A stretch of DNA of 29,166 nt from Ruminococcus sp. (GTDB lineage: Bacteria > Bacillota > Clostridia > Oscillospirales > Ruminococcaceae). This document shows positions 1 through 6,265 of the stretch, one piece after another. A program made the position numbers and the translations under genes. The notes under the pieces were generated by a model that was not told the DNA's origin, made no database searches, and saw only the letters and a program-made list of their open reading frames with translations. The stretch spans positions 1 to 29,166 of the forward strand of contig NZ_DXUU01000039.1 of assembly GCF_019417665.1 (NCBI RefSeq), read 5' to 3'. Position 1 is the first letter of the stretch; the number at the start of each line of letters is the position of its first letter.

Positions 1-218
1 ATCCAGCAATTTTTCAAAAATGCTGGCAGAGTCCAGGGACAGCGTCCCTGGTCGCTGTCCGCAGACAGCGAAACACCATGCGCCGTACTTCCGGCGCACG
101 GAGAAAAGGGGTGAGAAAAGCGACAGCTTTTCGAGGGGAAAGCGAACAAGACCGCTTCCCCCTGTGAAACCTTTTTCTCAAGTAAACCCTTGCAAACGTT
201 CCAGTGGAACGTTTGCAA
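1..218 (+). repeat. Structured interspersed repeat, copy 1 (cut by window start)
   Basis: First of three copies of a ~255-bp intergenic repeat; the left end is missing because the window begins inside it. It reads as consecutive hairpins: CCAGCA...TGCTGG (3-26), CCAGGGAC/GTCCCTGG (33-51), CGCTGTC/GACAGCG (53-70), TGCGCCG/CGGCGCA (79-98), GAAAAGC/GCTTTTC (115-132), GGGGAAAGCG/CGCTTCCCC (135-161) and a terminal palindrome (190-218). Several stems differ from the other copies by paired changes that keep the pairing. No convincing coding content. Function unknown; it could be a structured RNA, a non-autonomous mobile element or a DNA structure. Confidence 0.85.
190..218. repeat. CGTTCC-type palindrome 1
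   Basis: Perfect inverted repeat with 13-bp arms (190-202 and 206-218) around a 3-nt centre AGT; the core is CGTTCCAGTGGAACG. It lies 29 bp after the last large hairpin of the preceding repeat. Related palindromes with different outer arms occur at 3375-3403, 3449-3471 and 5560-5588. It could be a protein-binding site or the terminal hairpin of the repeat. Confidence 0.8.
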
Positions 219-223
219 ATAAA

Positions 224-354
224 GGCAACACCGCACAAAGAGTACCTGGCGCTTTGTGCGTCACATGCTTACATTTTTTCGTTATGTTTTGAAAAAATAC
301 GCATAAGTACAAAGGTACGTACGCTCTAAGGTACGTGCGCTCTGCGGTATTGCC
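224..354. mobile_element. MITE-like element with 12-bp terminal inverted repeats
   Basis: The ends GGCAACACCGCA (224-235) and TGCGGTATTGCC (343-354) are inverted repeats with one mismatch. Inside is a strong hairpin, CGCACAAAG pairing with CTTTGTGCG (232-260), and a repeated GGTACGT(A/G)CGCTCT motif (314-342). It is 131 bp long with no coding capacity. Size and ends fit a non-autonomous miniature element, but no target-site duplication was established and no other copy is in the window. Confidence 0.5.
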
Positions 355-398
355 CGGATTCACATTCACACCAAAAATACGCTTATCACGCTCCAGCT

Positions 399-414
399 TG
401 TTTCACGTGAAACA
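399..414. promoter_or_regulatory. parS centromere site 1 (ParB binding)
   Basis: TGTTTCACGTGAAACA is a perfect 16-bp palindrome matching the bacterial parS consensus bound by ParB/Spo0J. It lies 33 bp upstream of the gyrA start. parS sites cluster around the replication origin in Firmicutes, which agrees with gyrA as the neighbour. Confidence 0.9.
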
Positions 415-446
415 ACGGACAAAACGATTGAATAGATAGGTTTAAG

Positions 447-3074
447 ATGATGGATAATACAACAAACGAAAATTATTTTATCAACGGAAAGCAGAAAATC
501 ACGCCCATGGATATCGGCGACAGAATGGAAGAGGCGTTTCTTGCCTATGCCATGTCCGTTATCGTGGCACGTGCTCTGCCGGATGTGCGTGACGGTCTGA
601 AGCCGGTACATCGACGGATTCTCTATACCATGTACGAAAAGGGACTGACACCGGATAAGGCATACCATAAGTGTGCCGATACGGTAGGTTCTGTGCTGGG
701 TAGCTATCACCCTCACGGTGATGCTTCTGTTTATGATGCACTGGTACGTCTGGCGCAGACATTTTCCATGCGGTATGTGCTGGTAGACGGTCAGGGTAAC
801 TTCGGTTCTGTAGACGGCGATCCGCCTGCTGCTTACCGTTATACAGAAGCACGTATGTCGAAGATCGCCACGGAGATGCTGACGGATATCCATAAGGAGA
901 CCGTTCCTTTTGTGCCAAACTACGACGATCGACTGAAAGAACCGGCAGTACTCCCTTCCCGTTTTCCAAATATTCTGGTGAACGGTTCCATTGGTATTGC
1001 CGTAGGTATGGCGACCAATATTCCACCGCACAATCTGGGAGAGGTCATTGATGGCATTCACATGCTGATCCAGAACCCGGACTGCACCATGGATGAGCTT
1101 ATGACTTGCATCCAAGGCCCAGACTTCCCCACTGGCGGTATCATCATGGGACGCAGCGGTATCCGTGCGGCATATGGTACAGGCAGAGGAAAGATCACTC
1201 TCCGGGGGCAGACGCATTTTGAAAAGGTACGCGGCAGAGAGTCTATTGTCATTACGGAGATCCCTTACATGGTCAATAAGGCTCGTCTGGTGGAATCTAT
1301 TGCCAGTCTGGCGAAGGACAAGCGCATTGAGGGCATTTACCATATTCAGGATGAATCCAGCCGTGAGGGTATGCGTATTGTCGTAGAGCTGAAAAAGGAT
1401 GCCAATCAGCAGATCGTTCTGAATAAGCTCTTTTCCTACACCCAGCTTCAGGATACTGTCAGCGTAAATATGCTGGCACTGGTGGACGGTGAACCGAAAA
1501 CCCTGAGCCTGAAACAGGTACTGGAACACTATCTTCAGTTTCAGGTGGAAGTTATCACCAACCGCACGAAGTTTGACCTGGAAAAGGCAAAGAAACGTGC
1601 CCATATTTTACAGGGCTTTGTGGTTGCCATCGACTATATTGATGAAGTCATTGCCATTCTGCGGAGCAGCAAGACCATTCCGGAAGGTAAAGCACGCCTG
1701 ATCGAACGGTTCAAAGAGGTGGATATGTCTGCTCTGTTGGATCGTGCCCAATATGATGTGGAGCATTACCATCTGGAGCATCAGATCGGTCTGTCGGAAG
1801 AACAGGCTGAGGCAATTGTGCAGATGCGTCTGGGTGCTCTGACGGGTATGGAACGGCAGAAGGTAACGGACGAGCTGTATGGTCTCATGCAGAAAATTAC
1901 AGATCTGCTGGATATTCTGGCAGACCGCAGTCGGATCTATCAGATCATTGAGGACGACCTCAGCGAGATTCGCCGGAAATACGGCGATGTACGGCGGACG
2001 CAGATCGAAATGGTTGACGGCGAAGTGGATATTGAGGATCTGATCCCTGTGGAGGACTGCGTAGTCACTTACACGGACAGCGGTTATATCAAGCGTATTC
2101 CAGCGGATGTCTACAAGAGCCAGCGCCGGGGCGGTCGTGGTGTCACAGGTATGAAACAGCGGGAAGAGGATTTTGTCAGCGAACTGCTCATCAGTTCTTC
2201 TCATGCCAATATTCTCTTTATCAGCAATCTGGGTATCATGTACAAGCTGAAATGCTACGAATTGCCTGAAGGTTCCAAGAACGCCCGTGGAACGAATATT
2301 GTGAATCTCCTGCCCTTGAATCAGGGTGAGAAGATTGCCGCAGTACTCACCACCCCGGACTTCGACGAGAGCAAGTATGTGGTCATGATCACACGCTCTG
2401 GTAAGATCAAGCGGACGGCACTTTCCGCCTATAAGAATGTCCGCAAAAATGGTCTGATCGCTATTGGTCTGGACGAGGGCGACGAAATTGCGGCAGTGCG
2501 GCTGACAGACGGCTTCAACCGGCTGTTTGTGGCCACCAGAAATGGTATGGCGATCCGTATTGACGAACAGGATGTCCGTCCCATGTCTCGTTCTGCACAC
2601 GGTGTGAAGGCGATCACCCTTCGTGACGGCGATGCTGTGGTATCCATGGCAAGAGAACGGGAAGGCGCTTCACTGCTGACGGTTTCCGAAAATGGTTATG
2701 GCAGACGGACTGCTTTGGACGAATACCGGATGCAGTCCAGAGGCGGTCTGGGTCTGACCAATTACAAGGTAGACGAGGAGCATGGTCATGTCTGCGGCAT
2801 TAAGGTTGTGGACGAGACAGATGACATTATGTTTATCTCCAGTGACGGTGTTATTATCCGTGTGCCTTGTGAACAAATCCGGCTTATGGGACGTACTGCA
2901 AAGGGCGTGCGTGTGATGCGTGTGTCCGAGGGACAGAAGGTGGTTGCCTTTACCCGGGCAGAAGCTGCACAGGAAGAAGATATGCCGGCAGAGGAAACGG
3001 ATGCAGAAACAGTTTCAGATATAGAAGCATCGGAATCTTCTATCAATGATGAGAATACTTCTGCGGAAGAATAA
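447..3074 (+). CDS. gyrA: DNA gyrase subunit A
   Basis: Breakage-reunion subunit of the A2B2 gyrase, which introduces negative supercoils using ATP hydrolysed by GyrB. It has 875 aa, with a full N-terminal winged-helix/tower domain and a C-terminal beta-pinwheel. The catalytic tyrosine is Tyr132 in AAYRYTEARMSK. The GyrA box QRRGGRG, at the start of the pinwheel, separates it from topoisomerase IV ParC. The quinolone-determining segment reads HPHGDASVYD, so the residue equivalent to E. coli Ser83 is Ala93, while the Asp87 equivalent (Asp97) is kept. The C-terminus is an acidic, low-complexity tail. The start is ATG 447, with a second ATG directly after it; the upstream ribosome site (AGGTTT) is weak. 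gyrB would be expected just upstream, outside the window. A terminator follows. Confidence 0.98.
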   Translation: MMDNTTNENYFINGKQKITPMDIGDRMEEAFLAYAMSVIVARALPDVRDGLKPVHRRILYTMYEKGLTPDKAYHKCADTVGSVLGSYHPHGDASVYDALVRLAQTFSMRYVLVDGQGNFGSVDGDPPAAYRYTEARMSKIATEMLTDIHKETVPFVPNYDDRLKEPAVLPSRFPNILVNGSIGIAVGMATNIPPHNLGEVIDGIHMLIQNPDCTMDELMTCIQGPDFPTGGIIMGRSGIRAAYGTGRGKITLRGQTHFEKVRGRESIVITEIPYMVNKARLVESIASLAKDKRIEGIYHIQDESSREGMRIVVELKKDANQQIVLNKLFSYTQLQDTVSVNMLALVDGEPKTLSLKQVLEHYLQFQVEVITNRTKFDLEKAKKRAHILQGFVVAIDYIDEVIAILRSSKTIPEGKARLIERFKEVDMSALLDRAQYDVEHYHLEHQIGLSEEQAEAIVQMRLGALTGMERQKVTDELYGLMQKITDLLDILADRSRIYQIIEDDLSEIRRKYGDVRRTQIEMVDGEVDIEDLIPVEDCVVTYTDSGYIKRIPADVYKSQRRGGRGVTGMKQREEDFVSELLISSSHANILFISNLGIMYKLKCYELPEGSKNARGTNIVNLLPLNQGEKIAAVLTTPDFDESKYVVMITRSGKIKRTALSAYKNVRKNGLIAIGLDEGDEIAAVRLTDGFNRLFVATRNGMAIRIDEQDVRPMSRSAHGVKAITLRDGDAVVSMAREREGASLLTVSENGYGRRTALDEYRMQSRGGLGLTNYKVDEEHGHVCGIKVVDETDDIMFISSDGVIIRVPCEQIRLMGRTAKGVRVMRVSEGQKVVAFTRAEAAQEEDMPAEETDAETVSDIEASESSINDENTSAEE

Positions 3075-3096
3075 TGCTGTGTGAAATTTCACGCAA

Positions 3097-3133
3097 AAAA
3101 CAGCGGTGGTTGTGGAACTGCCGCTGTTTTAAT
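3097..3133 (+). terminator. gyrA terminator
   Basis: Inverted repeat AAAACAGCGG (3097-3106) and CCGCTGTTTT (3121-3130) with a 14-nt loop and a T run ending the stem, 23 bp after the gyrA stop codon. Typical intrinsic terminator, so the downstream genes are probably transcribed separately. Confidence 0.75.
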
Positions 3134-3148
3134 ATAAAATGACCTGTC

Positions 3149-3403
3149 ACATTCTCCGCACGCCGCAGGCGGCAATGAAGTTTTTTGGTCCAGCAATTTT
3201 TCAAAAATGCTGGTGGGGTCAAGGGGCAAAGCCCCTTGTCGCCATCCGCAGACGGCGAAACACCCTGCGCCAAGCTTCTGGCGCGCGGAGAAAGGGGTGA
3301 GAAAAGCGACAGCTTTTCGAGGGGAAGCGAACAAGACCGCTTCCCCTTGTAACCCATTTTCATTAAGCACAATTTCAAAAACGTTCCGGTGGAACGTTTT
3401 TGA
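3149..3403 (+). repeat. Structured interspersed repeat, copy 2 (complete)
   Basis: Complete copy, same orientation as the others. It starts near ACATTCT and CGCCGCAGGCGG and runs through the same hairpin series: CCAGCA...TGCTGG, CAAGGGGC/GCCCCTTG, CGCCATC/GACGGCG (one mismatch), GCGCCA/TGGCGC, GAAAAGC/GCTTTTC and GGGGAAGCG/CGCTTCCCC, ending in a palindrome. Relative to copy 3 the GGGG(A)n stem has lost one base on each side, a matched deletion that preserves pairing. Lies between the gyrA terminator and the next operon; no gene seen in this stretch. Confidence 0.88.
3375..3403. repeat. CGTTCC-type palindrome 2
   Basis: Perfect 13-bp arms (3375-3387 and 3391-3403) around GGT, with core CGTTCCGGTGGAACG. 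The outer arms (TCAAAA/TTTTGA) differ from palindrome 1 but remain fully paired. It forms the right end of repeat copy 2. Confidence 0.8.
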
Positions 3404-3448
3404 TGTATTTAACCTTTACCCATAGTAAAGCTAAAAAATTGCTCGTTA

Positions 3449-3471
3449 TAAACGTCCCGGTGGGACGTTTA
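3449..3471. repeat. CGTCCC-type palindrome 3
   Basis: 10-bp perfect arms TAAACGTCCC and GGGACGTTTA around GGT. It is an extra copy between palindrome 2 and the parS site, so this intergenic region has two. The T-to-C change in one arm is matched by A-to-G in the other compared with palindromes 1 and 2. Confidence 0.75.
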
Positions 3472-3483
3472 CAACGTAACAAA

Positions 3484-3499
3484 TGTTTCACGTGAAACA
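3484..3499. promoter_or_regulatory. parS centromere site 2 (ParB binding)
   Basis: A second perfect TGTTTCACGTGAAACA. It ends 17 bp before the start codon of the membrane-protein gene and abuts its ribosome site, so ParB bound here would sit on the promoter/leader of that operon. Confidence 0.9.
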
Positions 3500-3516
3500 A
3501 ATCAAGAGGTGAACCT

Positions 3517-3963
3517 ATGAAAACCTGGAAAAAAATCATTCTTGTCACTCTGTGCAGTCTGTTTTTGCAGCTGCTGCACTGGGTAATTTATCAGTGGACT
3601 TCCTTCCCGGCAGGATTGCTGTTCCTCACGCCATTGCTGCTGTGTGCAGTATACCACGTGTATCAATCGGATACTCTGGAAAACCGTGGAATACGTCGGC
3701 TGCATGTATTTTTCGGCGGCGTGCTGATCCCTCTGGTGCTCAGCGCACTGGTATCCCTGGGGTTGTTCTTGCACGATCCGGACATGTCCCTGTACCACCC
3801 ATTTCAAGAACCTGAGGGCGGTGCTGCGGAAACAACGGCGCTCTATGCCGGGCGGATGATGCTCACTTCCCTGTACCTGCTGGTCTTCTCCGGCATTGAC
3901 ATTCTGCTGCTCCATTTGCAGGACTGCCGCCGGGAACGCAATTCCGCTGGAGGTGCTCCATGA
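3517..3963 (+). CDS. Small multi-pass membrane protein, function unknown
   Basis: 148 aa with about four predicted membrane helices: residues ~6-25, ~30-48, ~66-87 and ~115-132. No recognised catalytic motif. The start at ATG 3517 has a good ribosome site (AAGAGGTG). The last bases overlap the next start codon as ATGA (3960-3963), so translation is probably coupled to the downstream metallophosphoesterase and the two products may work together at the membrane. A parS site and a structured repeat lie immediately upstream, and no clear housekeeping promoter was picked out there. The family was not recognised. Confidence 0.8.
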   Translation: MKTWKKIILVTLCSLFLQLLHWVIYQWTSFPAGLLFLTPLLLCAVYHVYQSDTLENRGIRRLHVFFGGVLIPLVLSALVSLGLFLHDPDMSLYHPFQEPEGGAAETTALYAGRMMLTSLYLLVFSGIDILLLHLQDCRRERNSAGGAP

Positions 3964-4811
3964 CTTGGCTGGGAATTTTGGGAGTATTGTTTTTGCTGGC
4001 ACTGATTTGGTTCTGCGTGGAGCAAAATTTGCTGCTGGTGCGAAAAAAACAGATTCTTCTGGAAAAGCTGCCACGGGAATGGGACGGTGTGAAACTGCTG
4101 CAAATTTCGGATATCCATCACAAGGAACTGGGACGGGAAAATTGCCGGATTGTGCAGAAAGCACGGGAATTGCAGCCCGATTATATCGTGATCACAGGCG
4201 ATCTTATCTCCCGGGATATGCAGGATTTCACCGGAACTACGTCATTTTTGCGGCAGCTGCGCAGTATCTGTCCGGTATATCTTTGCCCGGGAAATCATGA
4301 GCTGGATCTGTCACAGGGAGAATGGATGGAGCTGCAAAAAGTGATTGGTGCATCTGGCTGCCGGTTGCTGTTGGATGAAACAGTTGCTCTGACCCGGAAG
4401 ACCGGCGGCGAGTCCTTATATCTGGCTGGTGCAATATTGGCGTATGATATCTATCGGGATAAAAACAGGGGTTTTCGTCATCTGGCGGAATATACTGCTG
4501 CTGATCTGGAACAGGCGCTGGGGCGGCCTCAGGGCTGTACGATCCTGCTGGCGCACAATCCTTTTTTGCTGGACAGTTATGCCGGATGGGGTGCAGATCT
4601 GGCGCTGTGCGGTCATGTCCACGGAGGTCTGGTGCGCCTGCCCTTGGTGGGTGGCATACTGTCTCCAGAACGGCGATTCTTTCCGAAATATGACAAGGGT
4701 TGGTATCAGAAGGGAACGACACAAATGTATGTATCCGGCGGTCTCGGAAAGCCGAGATTCTGCAATCCGCCGGAGATCAATCTGCTCTATTTGAACAGCG
4801 TCCAGACGTAA
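3960..4811 (+). CDS. Membrane-anchored metallophosphoesterase (calcineurin-like)
   Basis: 283 aa. One N-terminal membrane helix (residues ~4-22) is followed by a calcineurin-like phosphoesterase domain. The metal-binding signature is complete: SDIHH (Asp51, His53), GDLI (Asp81), GNHE (Asn112, His113), AHNP (His199) and GHVHGG (His219, His221). The layout resembles the YkuE/YaeI type of membrane-associated phosphoesterases; the substrate cannot be told from sequence. It overlaps the preceding gene by 4 bp (ATGA). Its 3' end overlaps the convergent spoVAC gene by 25 bp, and no terminator is visible between the two. Confidence 0.9.
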   Translation: MTWLGILGVLFLLALIWFCVEQNLLLVRKKQILLEKLPREWDGVKLLQISDIHHKELGRENCRIVQKARELQPDYIVITGDLISRDMQDFTGTTSFLRQLRSICPVYLCPGNHELDLSQGEWMELQKVIGASGCRLLLDETVALTRKTGGESLYLAGAILAYDIYRDKNRGFRHLAEYTAADLEQALGRPQGCTILLAHNPFLLDSYAGWGADLALCGHVHGGLVRLPLVGGILSPERRFFPKYDKGWYQKGTTQMYVSGGLGKPRFCNPPEINLLYLNSVQT

Positions 4812-5236
4812 TAGATCAATCCGTAGAGCATGGATGCCCCTGTGCCGTACAGGATCACTGGCCCGGCAATGGTAAAAATCCTTGTACCAATGCCCAGAAT
4901 CCAGCCCTCAGAGCGTGCTTCAATGGCGGAGGAGACTACGCCGTTGGCAAAGCCTGTAATGGGAACCAGCGTGCCTGCACCGGCGTGCTTGCCCAGTTTT
5001 GCGTACCAGCCTAGCCCTGTAAGAATGGCACTGATGGCAACCAGGGCAATGGAGACCCAGGCAGAGGCAGGCTTTTTGTCCATGCCGCAGTATTCCGTGA
5101 GAATATGGATGCCGGCTTCGCCGATGGTGCAGATGAGGCCGCCGATGAGAAAGGCAAGGGGAATATTTTTCCAGGATTTCGATCTGGGTGCAGTCTGATC
5201 CTGCATGGTTTTGTAAAGTTCCTGACTGATTTTCAT
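4787..5236 (-). CDS. spoVAC: Stage V sporulation protein AC
   Basis: 149 aa membrane protein of the SpoVA complex, which imports dipicolinic acid into the forespore and releases it in germination; in Bacillus SpoVAC behaves as a mechanosensitive channel. The family signature is clear in GWYAKLGKHAGAGTLVPITG (residues ~77-96), followed by a conserved NGVVS...EARSEG stretch; three to four membrane helices. The start chosen at 5236 has an AAGGAG ribosome site; an in-frame extension upstream runs into the repeat and is not credible. The gene points away from spoVAD and spoVAE, whereas the usual order is spoVAC-spoVAD-spoVAE in one operon. It converges with, and overlaps, the metallophosphoesterase gene. 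Confidence 0.95.
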   Translation of the reverse strand: MKISQELYKTMQDQTAPRSKSWKNIPLAFLIGGLICTIGEAGIHILTEYCGMDKKPASAWVSIALVAISAILTGLGWYAKLGKHAGAGTLVPITGFANGVVSSAIEARSEGWILGIGTRIFTIAGPVILYGTGASMLYGLIYYVWTLFK

Positions 5237-5257
5237 AGTAAGCGCTCCTTTCGAGGA

Positions 5258-5286
5258 AAGTATGCGCAAAGTTAAGACTTTTATGC
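5258..5286 (-). promoter_or_regulatory. Candidate sigma-G/sigma-F promoter of spoVAC
   Basis: Read on the minus strand: GCATA, 17 bp, CATACTT. This fits the forespore consensus (gHATR, 17-18 bp, CATxxTA) except for the last base. The -10 box ends 21 bp before the start codon, giving a very short leader that barely includes the ribosome site. spoVAD has the same arrangement. The spoVA operon is sigma-G controlled in Bacillus. Confidence 0.5.
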
Positions 5287-5332
5287 ATAAGAAGTTATCA
5301 TCCAGACCTGTCTCAGATTTATAATATTCGTA

Positions 5333-5588
5333 ACATTCCAACCACGCCGCAGGCGGTAATGAAGTTTTTTGATCCAGCAATTTTTCAAAAATGCTGGTGG
5401 GGTCAAGGGGCAAAGCCCCTTGTCGCCGCCCGCAGGCGGCGAAACACCCCGGCGCATACTCTGCGCCACGGAGAAAAGGGGTGAGAAAAGCGACAGCTTT
5501 TCGAGGGGAAAGCGAACAAGACCGCTTTCCCCTCTTTCCAATCTCCAACAAGCAAAACCTTGTAAACGTCCCAGTGGAACGTTTACAA
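5333..5588 (+). repeat. Structured interspersed repeat, copy 3 (complete)
   Basis: Complete copy, same orientation. Stems include CAAGGGGC/GCCCCTTG, CGCCGCC/GGCGGCG, GGCGCA/TGCGCC, GAAAAGC/GCTTTTC and GGGGAAAGCG/CGCTTTCCCC, ending in a palindrome. The stem sequences differ from copy 1 (CGCTGTC/GACAGCG, TGCGCCG/CGGCGCA) while pairing is kept. It lies between the divergent spoVAC and spoVAD genes. Confidence 0.88.
5560..5588. repeat. CGTCCC-type palindrome 4
   Basis: 13-bp arms around AGT with a single C-A mismatch; core CGTCCCAGTGGAACG. It sits at the right end of repeat copy 3, 48 bp before the third parS-like site. Confidence 0.75.
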
Positions 5589-5635
5589 CGCAACTTCCCT
5601 CTCAATTACAATACTTCTAATTCGCATATTATAAT

Positions 5636-5651
5636 TGCTTCACGTGAAACA
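5636..5651. promoter_or_regulatory. parS-like site 3
   Basis: TGCTTCACGTGAAACA matches the parS palindrome at 15 of 16 positions; the third base breaks the symmetry. It has the same position relative to repeat and palindrome as sites 1 and 2, and single mismatches are tolerated by ParB at many natural parS sites. Confidence 0.7.
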
Positions 5652-5662
5652 TGTGTCTCTAG

Positions 5663-6051
5663 GATTTCGGCTGAAATGGGTAACGAAATATTCTGAATGT
5701 GCCCCCGCAAGACCGTCCGGCGAAGTTCGCTCGCTTATGCTCGCTGTTCGCCTGGGTGCGCAAAGCCGTTGTTGGGTTGGATAGGGTGTTTTCCTTTTCG
5801 TTTTATATTTTTTGGAATGGGCGGCGATTCCTTTGTTTATGATGGCTTTGCGCTTTGGAATTTCGTTTCAAATGGGTAACGAAATATTCTGAATGTGCCC
5901 CGCAAGGTCGTCCGGCGAAATTCGCTCGCTTGTGCTCGCTGTTCGCCTGGGGCGCAAAGCCGTTGTTGAGTTGGATAGGGTGTTTTCCTTTTCGTTTTGT
6001 ATTTTTGAGAATGGGCGGTGATTCCTTTTTTGTGACGGCTTTGCGCTTTGT
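5663..6051. repeat. Direct tandem duplication, two ~195-bp units
   Basis: Unit A (5663-5858) and unit B (5859-6051) share long stretches: AATGGGTAACGAAATATTC, GTCCGGCGAA(G/A)TTCGCTCGC, GCTCGCTGTTCGCC, GGATAGGGTGTTTTCC and GGCTTTGCGCTTTG, with scattered substitutions and small indels. Each unit holds a GGCGAA...TTCGCC stem. Open frames of 60-106 codons cross it but have no ribosome site and no recognisable product, so I do not call a gene. With repeat copy 3 and the hairpin that follows, it fills the 1-kb divergent gap between spoVAC and spoVAD. Confidence 0.8.
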
Positions 6052-6081
6052 TGTTCAGGGTTTTACTTTTTGCAGGGGGTG

Positions 6082-6122
6082 TTGCTTCTTTTTCTTTTTG
6101 CTGAAAAAAGAAAAAGAAGCAA
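6082..6122. repeat. 18-bp perfect purine/pyrimidine hairpin
   Basis: Arms 6082-6099 (TTGCTTC then T-rich) and 6105-6122 (A-rich then GAAGCAA) pair perfectly around GCTGA. It would form a very stable stem in RNA or a cruciform in DNA. It may block read-through from the repeats into spoVAD, but there is no typical GC stem, and its role is unclear. Confidence 0.7.
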
Positions 6123-6219
6123 AAAGAAAAAAGAAGTCTCGCTGCGCTCGGGTTCGGATTTGTTATCCCTACTGATTCTTTCTTTCAAATGGTATACTGA
6201 AACAGTACGCCATTTTTTT

Positions 6220-6248
6220 GTATAATTCCATTCCTACGGTGCATACTA
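6220..6248 (+). promoter_or_regulatory. Candidate sigma-G/sigma-F promoter of spoVAD
   Basis: GTATA, 17 bp, CATACTA: a full match to the forespore consensus gHATR, 17-18 bp, CATxxTA. The -10 box ends 17 bp before the chosen spoVAD start. It is the same type and spacing as on the spoVAC side, supporting forespore expression of both divergent halves. Confidence 0.6.
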
Positions 6249-6265
6249 CTGCTGAGGTGATTCAC

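Noticed and set aside
366..2600. Long minus-strand open frames (412 and 330 codons) opposite gyrA
   Set aside because: They lie antisense to an unmistakable gyrA, lack ribosome sites and give no recognisable product; they are by-products of gyrA codon bias.
5237..5605. N-terminal extension of spoVAC by more than 120 codons
   Set aside because: The frame only stays open by running through the structured repeat; the ATG at 5236 has AAGGAG and gives the normal family length.
5697..6175. 60- and 106-codon open frames in the tandem duplication
   Set aside because: No ribosome site, Phe/Cys-rich translations, and both are fixed by the repeat sequence rather than conserved protein features.
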